A DNA stretch of 64,000 bases from SPDF01 sp963812085. Lineage in GTDB: Bacteria; Gemmatimonadota; Gemmatimonadetes; Gemmatimonadales; GWC2-71-9. This document shows positions 41,750 to 53,877 of this stretch, in pieces. Position numbers and translations under genes: made by a program. Within the stretch, counting starts at the first letter, position 1; every line of letters starts with the position of its first letter. The stretch is taken from positions 496,001-560,000 of the forward strand of contig CAWETL010000009.1 of NCBI GenBank assembly GCA_963812085.1, read 5' to 3'. The notes under the pieces were generated by a model that did no database searches, had not been told where the DNA came from, and worked only from the letters and a program-made list of their open reading frames with translations.

Positions 41750-41790
41750 GCGGACCGGCTGCGGGCCGGGGCTCTCCGCGTTAGCTTATG

Positions 41791-41819
41791 GAGTCGGGGC
41801 GGCCGGTCCGCCCCGGCTC
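41791..41819 (+). terminator. GC hairpin between GNAT and desaturase genes
   Basis: A 12-pair stem (GAGTCGGGGCGG with CCGCCCCGGCTC, one G-T pair) with a CCGGT loop. It could end the GNAT transcript. A TAGCTT at 41782-41787 might be a -10 box for the desaturase, in which case the hairpin would be at the 5' end of that mRNA. Confidence 0.45.
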
Positions 41820-41853
41820 CTTCTCGTTTCGGGCCGGTCACCCCGAGGGCACC

Positions 41854-42828
41854 ATGGGCATGCTCGATTCGGCGCACACCCTGATGGCCAAGTTCGAGGT
41901 GCTGCGCGATTTCGAAGGCAAGGTGCGCGAGCTGATGGCGGCGCACGAGGAAAAGCGGCCGCTCTGGTTCCCCAACGACCTCATCGGGCCCGGGCCCGAC
42001 GAGTCCCTCGCGGAGCACCGGGCCCGCGCCCGAAAGCGCGCCGCGGGGATCCCGGTGCCCGCCCGGGCCGCAGTGGCGCTCAACCTCCTCACCGAAGAAG
42101 GACTGCCGCACTTCCACCGGGTCTTCGCGGCCCATGTGGGCGAGGACAGCCACTGGCGCGACTGGCTGAACCTCTGGACCGCCGAGGAAGACCGGCACGG
42201 ACAGGTCTTGCACGACTATGCCCGCGACACGGAGTTGCTCGACCAGCGCCGGCTCGAGGAGATGCAGTTCGAGTACCTGCGCGCGGGATTCAACCCGGCG
42301 TGGGACCAGGACCCCTATCGCGTCTTCGTCTACACCTCCGTGCAGGAACGGGCCACCCAGCGTTCCCACTCCGAAACGGGCAGGCTGGTGGCGGAATACG
42401 ACCCGATGCTCGGGGCCGTGCTCGAAAAGGTGGCCCAGGAGGAGGCGCGGCACTTCACCTTTTATCGTTCGGTCTTCAGCGAGGTGCTCGCACGCGACCC
42501 CAACGGCGGCCTCGAGTCCGCTTCGCACATCCTGCCTGGCATCGACATGCCGGGACTCACCATTCCCGGCTTTCGCGACTTCGCCGAGGTCATCCGGCGC
42601 TCCGGCATTTACGGCCCCTGGGACTACCTCAAGATCGTCCGGGAGCAGATCGCCTACTGGAAGGTCGAGAAGCTCGAGGACCTGAACGAAATGGGGCGCA
42701 AGGCACAGGAGCGGATCCTGGCCGTGCCCGACCGCCTGCGGCGGATCGCCGAACTGATCGAAACCCGGAGCCGGGCCAAGACCTTCTCCTTCGAGGTGGT
42801 GTTCAATCGTGAATTCGCGATGGAATAA
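41854..42828 (+). CDS. Soluble diiron acyl-ACP desaturase
   Basis: 324-residue ferritin-like enzyme that puts a double bond into acyl chains carried on ACP, using O2 and ferredoxin. The two iron-binding motifs are WTAEEDRHGQ (E-E-x-x-H) and VAQEEARHFTFY (E-E-x-x-H). DLIGPGPDESLAEHRARARK and the flanking WFPNDL match the plant and actinobacterial stearoyl-ACP desaturase group. GAGGG is placed before the ATG at 41854. The lipoprotein gene overlaps its end by 20 bases. Confidence 0.92.
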   Translation: MGMLDSAHTLMAKFEVLRDFEGKVRELMAAHEEKRPLWFPNDLIGPGPDESLAEHRARARKRAAGIPVPARAAVALNLLTEEGLPHFHRVFAAHVGEDSHWRDWLNLWTAEEDRHGQVLHDYARDTELLDQRRLEEMQFEYLRAGFNPAWDQDPYRVFVYTSVQERATQRSHSETGRLVAEYDPMLGAVLEKVAQEEARHFTFYRSVFSEVLARDPNGGLESASHILPGIDMPGLTIPGFRDFAEVIRRSGIYGPWDYLKIVREQIAYWKVEKLEDLNEMGRKAQERILAVPDRLRRIAELIETRSRAKTFSFEVVFNREFAME

Positions 42829-43279
42829 CCTGGCGATGGCGGTGGTTTGTCTCGTGGGTGCGGTCGCCTGTGGCCGCGACCGGGGAGGCAAGCCTGCGCC
42901 GCCTGCGGCACGCCCGGCCCCGCCCTCGGGCGAGGTCGCCGAACAGGAAGCCACGCTCCTTGGCCGGGAGGTCTTCGACCTCGTCGACCGGCTGGCCGCC
43001 TACGCCGCCGCCAACCAGCGGAAGTACCCGGCGTCGCTCCGCGCAGGCGGGATCGACAGTCTCACCCCGAAGGTCGCCCGCAGCATCGACACCCGCGCCG
43101 TGCCCCCGATGGGCATCGCGATGTTCCGGAATCCGCTCGGCCACCTCATCACCAGCTGTCGCGGCACCACGGACATCCTCGAGGAGTCGGCGCTCCACGA
43201 CGGCCATTTCACCGTGACCTGCACCGACTCGCTCGGGCGGGGCTCCCCCTACCGCGTCCAGCGGGCATCCGGCCGGTGA
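42809..43279 (+). CDS. Lipoprotein with pilin-like C-terminal region
   Basis: 156 residues. Hydrophobic start with lipobox VGAVAC, a Pro/Ala-rich linker (KPAPPAARPAPPSGEV), then a helix (VFDLVDRLAAYAAANQRKYP) and a segment with two cysteines (LITSCRGTTDI; FTVTCTDSLGRG), a pattern seen in type II secretion pseudopilin-like domains. GTG at 42809 has GAGGTGG 9 bases upstream; an ATG nine codons later would avoid the overlap with the desaturase. Function unknown. Confidence 0.7.
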   Translation: MNSRWNNLAMAVVCLVGAVACGRDRGGKPAPPAARPAPPSGEVAEQEATLLGREVFDLVDRLAAYAAANQRKYPASLRAGGIDSLTPKVARSIDTRAVPPMGIAMFRNPLGHLITSCRGTTDILEESALHDGHFTVTCTDSLGRGSPYRVQRASGR

Positions 43280-43286
43280 CCACGCC

Positions 43287-43859
43287 ATGAACGCGATCGC
43301 TCTCGCCGCGCGCGGCGTGAGCATGGTGGCGCTGTTCGTGGCCCTGGCCGTCGCCGTCACCTTCTACCTGGTGCGGAGCCGGCGCATCGGGCCGTTTGGC
43401 TGGTGGGCCCGCACGGTGCGCCGCGCGGCCGACCCGCTGCTCCGGCCCATCGAGGCGCGCCTCGCGCGCGCCGGACGCAACCCGCAGGACGCGCCGGCCT
43501 GGCTCCTTGGCTTCGCGGTGGCCGGCGGTCTCCTCCTCATTTCGCTCGTGGACTGGCTGCTCGGCTTTGCGTCCGAGGCCCGGATGGCGGCGTCGAGCGG
43601 CGGGGCCGGGGTCGCCGTGTTCCTCATCAACGGTGTGTACACTGTCCTGCTCGCGGCGCTGATCATCCGGGTGGTGGCGTCGTGGTTCGGCATCGGCGCC
43701 TACGACCGCCGCTTTCGCCCGGTCATCCTCCTCACCGAATGGCTGCTCGCGCCGATCCGGCGGTTGGTGCCGCCGGTCGGCATGGTGGACTTGAGCCCGA
43801 TGGTGGCCTGGATCATCCTCGTGGTGCTCCACATGGTCCTCCTCGGCCTGGTCCGGTGA
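43287..43859 (+). CDS. YggT-family membrane protein
   Basis: 190 residues, about four helices. The second half has the YggT hallmark: VYTVLLAALIIRVVASWFGI, followed by LLTEWLLAPIRRLVPPVGMV and DLSPMVAWIILVVLHMVLLG. These proteins are linked to osmotic balance and envelope maintenance. The stop overlaps the DUF167 start by a GTGA; the YggT-DUF167 pair is common in bacteria. Confidence 0.9.
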   Translation: MNAIALAARGVSMVALFVALAVAVTFYLVRSRRIGPFGWWARTVRRAADPLLRPIEARLARAGRNPQDAPAWLLGFAVAGGLLLISLVDWLLGFASEARMAASSGGAGVAVFLINGVYTVLLAALIIRVVASWFGIGAYDRRFRPVILLTEWLLAPIRRLVPPVGMVDLSPMVAWIILVVLHMVLLGLVR

Positions 43860-44152
43860 GCCCGCTCGAGGCGACTGCGCAAGGCGTCCGCCTCCGGCTC
43901 CGGATCCAGCCCCGCGCCTCGCGGAGCGAGGTGGCCGGACTCCACGGCGAACTGCTCCGTATCCGGCTCGCCGCGCCGCCGGTGGACGGGGCCGCGAACG
44001 CCGAGCTGGTCCGGTTCCTGGCGGAGTTGCTGGACGTGTCCCAGCGGTCCGTGTCGATCACCGCCGGCCACGGCGGCCGGCAGAAGACGGTGACGGTGGC
44101 GGGCGTCGAACCGGCCGCGGCCGCGCGCGCACTCGGGCTGGCGGGGGCGTAG
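43856..44152 (+). CDS. DUF167 (YggU-like) protein
   Basis: 98-residue small alpha/beta protein. Recognised by VRLRLRIQPRASRSEVAGLH, then IRLAAPPVDGAANAELVRFL and ITAGHGGRQKTVTVAGV, the standard YggU layout. Biochemical role unknown. GTG start overlaps the YggT stop. The metH leader begins after it. Confidence 0.92.
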   Translation: MSPLEATAQGVRLRLRIQPRASRSEVAGLHGELLRIRLAAPPVDGAANAELVRFLAELLDVSQRSVSITAGHGGRQKTVTVAGVEPAAAARALGLAGA

Positions 44153-44253
44153 GGCGGACCCTTGCCATCAGGGCCCCGCCGGGTGCACACTTGTAGCTGA
44201 CAATTCGCTTCGTGGTGATTTGCGCACATTGCGGCCACGTTAAACAATCCGCT

Positions 44254-44287
44254 AAAACGCCCGCCCGGAGCCGTTTTGGCCCCGGGC
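44254..44287 (+). promoter_or_regulatory. Alternative hairpins in the metH leader
   Basis: AAAACG (44254-44259) can pair with CGTTTT (44272-44277). GCCCGGAGCC (44263-44272) can instead pair with GGCCCCGGGC (44278-44287; one mismatch) around a GTTTT loop. The two structures compete. The consensus of the SAH, SAM or cobalamin riboswitches was not recognised in the 155-base leader. Confidence 0.35.
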
Positions 44288-44307
44288 GCTGTCGTTGGAG
44301 CCACTCG

Positions 44308-48018
<3,711 letters not shown>

Positions 48019-48038
48019 CGCGCGCGGGAGGAACCGGC

Positions 48039-49871
48039 ATGCCTGACCTGCGCGCGCTCCTGGCCGACGGCCACGTGCACGTCACCGACGGCGCGATGGG
48101 GACGATGTTGTACAGCAAGGGTCTCTTCCTCAACGTCTGCTACGACGAGCTCAATCTCAGCCACCCCGACATCATCCGGGACGTGCACCGGGAATACGTG
48201 CGGGCAGGCGCCGAGGTGATCGAGACCAACACCTTTGGCGCCAATCCGGTCAAGCTGGCGCAACACGGCCTGGCCGGGGATACCGAGGCGATCAACGCCG
48301 CCGCAGTACGCATCGCACGCGACGCCGCCGGCACCCGGGCCGCCGTCGTGGGCGCGATCGGCCCCCTCGGCATCCGGATCGAGCCCTTCGGCGAGACGTC
48401 GCTCGAGGAGGCGCGGCAGGCGTTCGCGCGGCAGGCGGCCGGCCTCCTGGCCGGCGGCGTGGACGGATTCCTGCTCGAGACCTTCAGCGACGTCGAGGAA
48501 CTGCGGACCGCGGTGGACGGCGTCCGGCAGGTCTCAAACCTGCCGATCATCGCCCAGATGACCGTAGGCGAGGACGGGCGCACCTATTTCGGCACCGCGC
48601 CCGCCGACTTCGGGCCGGCCATCGAGGCGATGGGCGTGGACGCCGTCGGGGTGAACTGCTCCGTCGGCCCGCACGGCGTGCTGGAGGCCATCGAGCAGCT
48701 CGCCAAGGTGGTGACTCTTCCGCTCACCGCCATGCCCAACGCCGGGCTGCCGCGGGACGTCGGCGGCCGGAAGATGTACATGGCCTCGCCGGAGTACATG
48801 GCGAGCTACGCCAAGCGAATCGTCGAGGCGGGCGCGAAGTTCGTCGGCGGCTGCTGCGGGACCACGCCGGAACACATCAAGGCCATGGTGGGCTTCGTCC
48901 AGAGCGCGTCGCCCCGCCACGCCACGTCGATCACCGCGGTGCACGCCGCCGCGCCGGGGGTGCCTTCGGTGCCGCTCGGCGAGCGGTCCCGCCTGGGGGC
49001 CAAGCTGGCCGCCGGGGAGTTCGTCACGACGGTGGAGATCGTGCCGCCCAAGGGCGTGGACCCCGCGCCGATGTTCGCCCAGGTCCGCGCGCTCAAGGCC
49101 GCGGGCGTCGATGCGGTGAACGTGCCCGACGGGCCGCGCGCGCAGAGCCGGATGGGCGCGCTCCTTTCCGGGCTCATGATCGAGCGGGAAGTGGGGCTCG
49201 AGGCGGTGGTCCACTACGCCTGCCGCGACCGCAACCTCCTCGGCATGCTCTCCGACCTGCTCGGCGCCGCGGCGGCGGGCCTCCGGAACCTGCTCATCAT
49301 CACCGGCGACCCGCCGAAGATGGGCCCCTACCCCGACGCGACCGCCGTCTTCGACATCGACGCCATCGGCCTCACCAATCTCGTCTCCCGGCTGAACCAC
49401 GGACTCGACCCGGGCGGCAATCCGATCGGGGCCCCCACGAGGTTCGTCATCGGCGTCGGCGTAAATCCCGCCGCGCCCGACATCGAGCGCGAGCTCTCGC
49501 GCCTGGCGTGGAAGGTGGACGCCGGCGCGGAGTACGCCGTGACGCAGCCGGTCTTCGACCTCGACCAGCTCGACCGGTTCCTCGACCGCACCGCCCGCCA
49601 CGAACTGCCGATCGTGGCCGGTATCTGGCCGCTGGTGTCGCTCCGGAACGCCGAATTCCTGGCCAACGAGGTGCCGGGCATCTCGGTGCCAGAGGCGGTA
49701 CTGGAACGGATGCGACGGGCCAGCGCGGCGGGGCGCGAGGAAGGACTTGCCGAGGGGGTGCGGATCGCGCAGGAGATGCTGGTGGCGGTCCGGGGGCGGG
49801 TGCAGGGGGTACAGATCGCCGCGCCGCTTGGCCGGGTCCCGGTGGCGCTGGAGGTCCTGGCGCCACGTTGA
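48039..49871 (+). CDS. Bifunctional homocysteine S-methyltransferase / methylenetetrahydrofolate reductase (YitJ-like)
   Basis: 610 residues. Residues ~1-300 form a homocysteine-binding barrel with zinc cysteines in GVNCSVGPHG and VGGCCGTTPEHI. Residues ~320-610 are MetF-like 5,10-methylene-THF reductase (VEIVPPKGVDPAPMFAQVRA; LLIITGDPPKMG; AEYAVTQPVFDLDQLDRFLD). It supplies methyl-THF for MetH next door and may itself methylate homocysteine. GGGAGG sits 7 bases before the ATG at 48039, so I preferred it to an ATG at 48015 that overlaps the metH stop. Confidence 0.93.
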   Translation: MPDLRALLADGHVHVTDGAMGTMLYSKGLFLNVCYDELNLSHPDIIRDVHREYVRAGAEVIETNTFGANPVKLAQHGLAGDTEAINAAAVRIARDAAGTRAAVVGAIGPLGIRIEPFGETSLEEARQAFARQAAGLLAGGVDGFLLETFSDVEELRTAVDGVRQVSNLPIIAQMTVGEDGRTYFGTAPADFGPAIEAMGVDAVGVNCSVGPHGVLEAIEQLAKVVTLPLTAMPNAGLPRDVGGRKMYMASPEYMASYAKRIVEAGAKFVGGCCGTTPEHIKAMVGFVQSASPRHATSITAVHAAAPGVPSVPLGERSRLGAKLAAGEFVTTVEIVPPKGVDPAPMFAQVRALKAAGVDAVNVPDGPRAQSRMGALLSGLMIEREVGLEAVVHYACRDRNLLGMLSDLLGAAAAGLRNLLIITGDPPKMGPYPDATAVFDIDAIGLTNLVSRLNHGLDPGGNPIGAPTRFVIGVGVNPAAPDIERELSRLAWKVDAGAEYAVTQPVFDLDQLDRFLDRTARHELPIVAGIWPLVSLRNAEFLANEVPGISVPEAVLERMRRASAAGREEGLAEGVRIAQEMLVAVRGRVQGVQIAAPLGRVPVALEVLAPR

Positions 49872-49896
49872 ACGGGTTGGGATGGGCGGGTATCTT
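49868..49896 (+). promoter_or_regulatory. Probable promoter of the acyl-CoA dehydrogenase gene
   Basis: TTGAAC (49868-49873, overlapping the previous stop), 17-base spacer, TATCTT (49891-49896). Start expected near 49903, 35 bases before the ATG. Confidence 0.5.
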
Positions 49897-49937
49897 CCCG
49901 CTCGACCCGAGTCCCCGCACCGCGGGGGAGGCATCAC

Positions 49938-51101
49938 ATGACCGACCTGACGACCGCGCCCCTTCCACTCACGACGCTCAGCGAGGAAGAGGAGATGTTC
50001 CGGAGCGCGGTCCGCGACTTTGCCGAAAGCGAAATCCGCCCGCACGTGCACGCGATGGACGCCCGCGCCCAGTTCAACGCCGACATCATCCCCAAGTTCT
50101 TCGAGCTCGGCCTCATGGGCATCGAGATCCCGGAGCAGTTCGGCGGCGCGGGGGGCAACATCTTCCTCGCCGTGCTGGCCATCGAGGAGCTGGCCCGGGT
50201 GGACGCCTCCGCGGCGATCTACGTGGATGTGCACAACACGCTGGTCAACAACTGCGTGCTCCGGTGGGGCTCCCCCGACATTCACCAGCGCTACCTGCCG
50301 CGGCTCTCGAGCGGCATGCTCGGCGCCTTCGCGCTCTCGGAGCCGGCCAGCGGCAGCGACGCCTTTGCCCTCGAGACCAAGGCCGAACGGAAGGGCGATC
50401 ACTGGGAGTTGACGGGCCGGAAGTTCTGGATCACCAACGGCGGCGAGGCGGAGTTCTTCATCATCTTCGCCAACACCGACTTCTCCAAGGGCTACAAGGG
50501 CATCACCGGCTTCCTGGTGGAGCGCGACTTCCCGGGCTTTGCCGTCGGGAAGAAGGAGGACAAGCTCGGCATCCGCGCCTCCAGCACCACCGAGTTGATT
50601 CTCGAGAACTGCAAGGTGCCGGACGAGAACGTCCTCGGCCCGGTGGGCATGGGGTACAAGATCGCCATCGAGACCCTGAACGAAGGCCGGATCGGCATCG
50701 GCGCGCAGATGATCGGCGTGGCCACGGGGGCGCTCGAGGCCGCGATGGCGTACGTGAAGGAGCGGAAGCAGTTCGGCAAGCCGATCGCCGAGTTCCAGGG
50801 CATCCAGTTCCAGCTGGGGCAGATGGGCACCGAGCTCGAGGCGGCCAAGCTCATGGTGTACAACGCGGCGCGGATCAAGTGCGCCGGCCAGCCCTTCCTG
50901 CGCGAAGCGGCGATGGCCAAGCTCTTCAGCTCCCAGGTGGCCGACCGGATCACCTCGCAGTGCCTCGAACTCTTCGGCGGCTACGGGTACTCGAAGGAGT
51001 ATCCGGCGGAAAAGTTCTATCGCGACGCGAAGATCGGCACGATCTACGAGGGCACCAGCAACATGCAGCTGCAGACCATCGCGAAGCTGATGCTGAAGTA
51101 G
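49938..51101 (+). CDS. Acyl-CoA dehydrogenase (short/branched-chain type)
   Basis: 387-residue FAD enzyme of beta-oxidation or branched amino-acid breakdown. ACAD signatures: LGAFALSEPASGSDAFALET (FAD/substrate), WELTGRKFWITNGGEAEFFI, and the C-terminal LELFGGYGYSKEYPAEKFYR. The catalytic base is the Glu of IYEGTSNMQLQTIAK. The length and sequence fit the butyryl/short-branched-chain group; the chain-length preference is not certain. Monocistronic, with its own promoter. Confidence 0.94.
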   Translation: MTDLTTAPLPLTTLSEEEEMFRSAVRDFAESEIRPHVHAMDARAQFNADIIPKFFELGLMGIEIPEQFGGAGGNIFLAVLAIEELARVDASAAIYVDVHNTLVNNCVLRWGSPDIHQRYLPRLSSGMLGAFALSEPASGSDAFALETKAERKGDHWELTGRKFWITNGGEAEFFIIFANTDFSKGYKGITGFLVERDFPGFAVGKKEDKLGIRASSTTELILENCKVPDENVLGPVGMGYKIAIETLNEGRIGIGAQMIGVATGALEAAMAYVKERKQFGKPIAEFQGIQFQLGQMGTELEAAKLMVYNAARIKCAGQPFLREAAMAKLFSSQVADRITSQCLELFGGYGYSKEYPAEKFYRDAKIGTIYEGTSNMQLQTIAKLMLK

Positions 51102-51170
51102 GGCCAAAGCCGCTCACTTGGCTTGGTGATTCAAACTGGAACGCATTGTAACGGATCCAGTCGCCAAGTC

Positions 51171-51200
51171 TTGACGCCCCAAGTGGTTGAACCCTATGTT
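51171..51200 (+). promoter_or_regulatory. Sigma70-like promoter of dacB
   Basis: TTGACG (51171-51176), 18-base spacer, TATGTT (51195-51200). Start expected near 51207, leaving a ~185-base leader before the GTG at 51391. Confidence 0.6.
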
Positions 51201-51208
51201 GGAACATC

Positions 51209-51232
51209 GACCCGCGGCGAGCGCCGCGGGTC
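51209..51232 (+). promoter_or_regulatory. Perfect hairpin at the presumed 5' end of the dacB mRNA
   Basis: GACCCGCGGC and GCCGCGGGTC form a perfect 10-bp stem with a GAGC loop, only a few bases after the predicted start site. It is not followed by a T-run, so a terminator is unlikely; 5'-end protection or control of the leader is more plausible. Confidence 0.5.
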
Positions 51233-51390
51233 TGCCTGTCTGGACTGTTGCACGGCGTTCTTGCGACCTGCCCGTCCTGCCCCCCGTGGGCGGCGCCTCC
51301 CCCGGCGCAATGTTTGGGAACGGTCCTTGCTAGAAGTTGCAGGTGGACGGTTTTCAGCCGCACCCCTGTCACCAACCTGGCGGTATCCCC

Positions 51391-52980
51391 GTGACGCGTT
51401 TCGCTCGCGCGCCCCAAGCTGTTGTCCGCACCCTCCTGGGGCTCTGTGCCCTGTGGGGCGGACTGGCCGTGGGGCCGCTCCACGCCCAGAGCGATGCGCA
51501 GGTGCAGCGCGCGCTGGACACGTGGTACAAGCGGGCCAAGCGGCGGGCGCCGGGCGAGTGGGGCATCGCCGTGTCCGACCAGACCGGCCGCATCATCTGG
51601 AGCGTCGCCGAAGACCAGCCTCTCCTGCCTGCCTCCACCGTCAAGCTCTTCACGACCGGGTTTGCCCGGAGCACCGTGGGCGGCGACGCCCGCCTGGCCA
51701 CGCGCGTCGTCGGCACCGGCGCGGTCGAGCCCACCACCGGCCTCTGGGTCGGGACCTGGGCCCTCGAAATGAACGGCGACCTTTCCCTCGAGCGCACCAC
51801 GCGCCAGGGACCGCAGCTCGCCGATCTCGCCCGCCAGCTCGCGGCAAAGGGCATCACCCAGTTGCAGGGCCCCCTCGTCGTGCAGAGCGCCGACGGCCCG
51901 GCCGACGCCACCTTCCCGTCCGTGTGGGCCTCGCGCCACCGCGGGCGGCTCTTCGCGCCACCCATCGGCGCGATCACGCTGCACGAGAACATCATCAATC
52001 TCTCGGTCCGTCCGGGCGCGAAGAACGGCGCGCGGCCGATCATCGTGGGCGAGTCCCCGCGCGGCGTGAGCCAACTGGTTTCGAACCAGGCCAGGACGGT
52101 GTCTGGTCGCCGCTCCTCGCTCGGGCTCTCCCCGACCACCAGCGGCGGCTGGGTCCTCACCGGCACCATCGGCCGGTCGTCCCGCGGCCGCACCTTCGCC
52201 CGGGTCGCCAACGATCCTGCCGCCGTCCTGCGGGCGGCGTGGGGCGCCGCGCTCCGGGATGCCGGCATCAAGTGGGACCAGTCGCCCCCGCTCATGGCGT
52301 CCGGGCCGGCACTGCCGGCCATTCCGGCGGTGCCCTCGGTGACGCCGATGGATCCGTCCAGCGTGCTGGCCGAGGTGGAATCGCCGACGCTCGACTCGCT
52401 GGCGTCCGAGGTCAACACGCGGAGCCTGAACATCGGCGCCGAGCTGATCCTGCGCTGGGCCGGTGGCGCCACCGACGCCGCCGAGAAGCTCATGGCGCAC
52501 ATCCGGTCGGTCACCGGCGCGACGACCGGCATTCACCTGGTGGACGGCAGCGGCCTCTCGAGCGACGACCGGCTGACGCCGGCGGTGTACATCGCCTACC
52601 TGAGCCGCTTCCCGACGACGCCCGAGGGCAAGAACTTCCCGCTCCTCCTTCCCGCCAACGGGCAGGGCACGCTCCGCCGCCTGGGCGGGATGCCGGGACG
52701 CGGCGTCGTGCGCGCCAAGACGGGCACCCTCGGCAACGTCGCCACGCTGGCCGGCTACCTCGGCCGCCCCGACGGCGTGCTGATCGTCTCGCTCATGTAC
52801 AACGGCACGCGGCCGGGAACGGCCCGCCAGGAAGAATGGCGGATCTTCCGGACCCTGGGCGCCGAGGGGATCACGATCCCGGCGGAGCACGAGGTGGACG
52901 GGGAACCGGCCCAGCTGGGTGGCGACGACGCCGAACTGCCGCCGCCGGTCAGTGTGAATCTGCCCTCCGCCCAGCCCTGA
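51391..52980 (+). CDS. dacB: D-alanyl-D-alanine carboxypeptidase/endopeptidase (PBP4 class)
   Basis: 529-residue periplasmic penicillin-binding protein that trims or opens peptidoglycan cross-links. The signal peptide spans ~1-33 (LLGLCALWGGLAVGPLHAQ). Active-site motifs: S82-x-x-K85 in PASTVKLFTTG, SxN in NTRSLNIGAELI, DGSGLS, and KTG in RAKTGTLGNVATLAGYLG. The large insertion between the first two motifs is characteristic of PBP4/DacB. GTG start chosen because it gives a normal signal peptide. Long leader with a hairpin; strong terminator after the stop. Confidence 0.93.
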   Translation: MTRFARAPQAVVRTLLGLCALWGGLAVGPLHAQSDAQVQRALDTWYKRAKRRAPGEWGIAVSDQTGRIIWSVAEDQPLLPASTVKLFTTGFARSTVGGDARLATRVVGTGAVEPTTGLWVGTWALEMNGDLSLERTTRQGPQLADLARQLAAKGITQLQGPLVVQSADGPADATFPSVWASRHRGRLFAPPIGAITLHENIINLSVRPGAKNGARPIIVGESPRGVSQLVSNQARTVSGRRSSLGLSPTTSGGWVLTGTIGRSSRGRTFARVANDPAAVLRAAWGAALRDAGIKWDQSPPLMASGPALPAIPAVPSVTPMDPSSVLAEVESPTLDSLASEVNTRSLNIGAELILRWAGGATDAAEKLMAHIRSVTGATTGIHLVDGSGLSSDDRLTPAVYIAYLSRFPTTPEGKNFPLLLPANGQGTLRRLGGMPGRGVVRAKTGTLGNVATLAGYLGRPDGVLIVSLMYNGTRPGTARQEEWRIFRTLGAEGITIPAEHEVDGEPAQLGGDDAELPPPVSVNLPSAQP

Positions 52981-53002
52981 GCTGATCGCGGGAGAGAGGA
53001 AG

Positions 53003-53031
53003 ACGGGGGCGGCCGATGGCCGCCCCCGTTT
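53003..53031 (+). terminator. Intrinsic terminator after dacB
   Basis: Perfect 12-bp stem ACGGGGGCGGCC / GGCCGCCCCCGT with a GAT loop, then TTTG. It lies 22 bases after the dacB stop and also just past the end of the convergent 33-residue lipoprotein gene. Confidence 0.88.
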
Positions 53032-53049
53032 GCGTCCGCCCCCCTCCCG

Positions 53050-53151
53050 TTACCAACCGCCCGTATTGCGCTTCACCGCGTGGTCGTTGCACCCGACGAG
53101 CACAGTCAGGGCGACGAGGAGAACACTTCGCATGCCGAAGTTGGTCTTCAT
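53050..53151 (-). CDS. 33-residue lipoprotein
   Basis: A tiny exported lipoprotein, too short for usual gene lists. The sequence begins MKTNFGMRSVLLVALTVL and reaches the lipobox LVGC, then has 14 hydrophilic residues ending TGGW. GGAG lies 7 bases before the ATG. Size and plan recall entericidin-type peptides, but there is no clear sequence match. It faces dacB and shares its terminator region. Confidence 0.6.
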   Translation of the reverse strand: MKTNFGMRSVLLVALTVLVGCNDHAVKRNTGGW

Positions 53152-53317
53152 GTGATCACTCCGGATACTGGATGGTCCGGGGAATTCCCTGTACACTTAC
53201 GACCCAGGACGACGAGGCGCAAGGCGGTCGCTTGCACATCGTCTGTTGCGGACCGCCGAGCTTGAGTGCAATCTCCGACTCGGGGCTCCGGGCCCCCCCC
53301 AACCAGGAGGCACCAGA

Positions 53318-53866
53318 ATGGCACTGCGCAAAGGCGTCTACATCGTCCCCACGAGTCACTGGTACATCGAGCGCACGGTCTGGCTCATTGCGGGGTTCTT
53401 CCTGCTCACCGGGACGGCCCTCGCGGCCTTCGTCGACCCCCGCTGGGTGTTCCTCATCATCGTGACCGGATTCGCCTCCATCACGGTGGCGCTCACCGGC
53501 TTCTGCATCGTCGGTAACGTGCTCTACCGACTCGGCTTCACACCAATGCTGGGCGAAACGCGCCCGAACCGCCGAAACCTCTACTTCATGCAGACCGACA
53601 CCTGGTACCTCGAGCGGCGGATTTACCTGGCCGTCGGGATCAACATCTCGATCGCGTCCACCCTGTCCCTGGTGTGGAGCCCGTGGTGGCTGGCGTTCAC
53701 CGGCTTCGTAGGCGCCGCCATGGTGTGGTTCGCCGCCACCGGCTACTGCATCATGGCCAACGGCCTCTACTGGCTCGGCGCCGAGCCGCGGCTCGCACCC
53801 GAAAAGGGCGCGACCTCCCCGGCCGCAGCGCCCGCTGCGCCGCCCACGGCCCTGCCGGCGTCCTGA
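53318..53866 (+). CDS. Membrane protein with two DUF2892-like repeats
   Basis: 182 residues made of an internal duplication. Each half has W-Y-x-E-R, two membrane helices and a conserved end: SHWYIERTVWLIAG ... TGFCIVGNVLYRLG (first) and DTWYLERRIYLAVG ... TGYCIMANGLYWLG (second). The tail is Pro/Ala-rich and cytoplasmic. The unit resembles the DUF2892/YgaP-type transmembrane pair usually found singly. A perfect AGGAGG sits 7 bases before the ATG. Function unknown. Confidence 0.75.
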   Translation: MALRKGVYIVPTSHWYIERTVWLIAGFFLLTGTALAAFVDPRWVFLIIVTGFASITVALTGFCIVGNVLYRLGFTPMLGETRPNRRNLYFMQTDTWYLERRIYLAVGINISIASTLSLVWSPWWLAFTGFVGAAMVWFAATGYCIMANGLYWLGAEPRLAPEKGATSPAAAPAAPPTALPAS

Positions 53867-53877
53867 CCCATTTGCCT

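Noticed and set aside
41248..41784. A 178-codon frame starting before and overlapping the GNAT gene
   Set aside because: It is out of frame with the GNAT gene, which has a full acetyl-CoA motif. The overlapping frame is Arg/Gly-rich and covers the sigma-54-like site.
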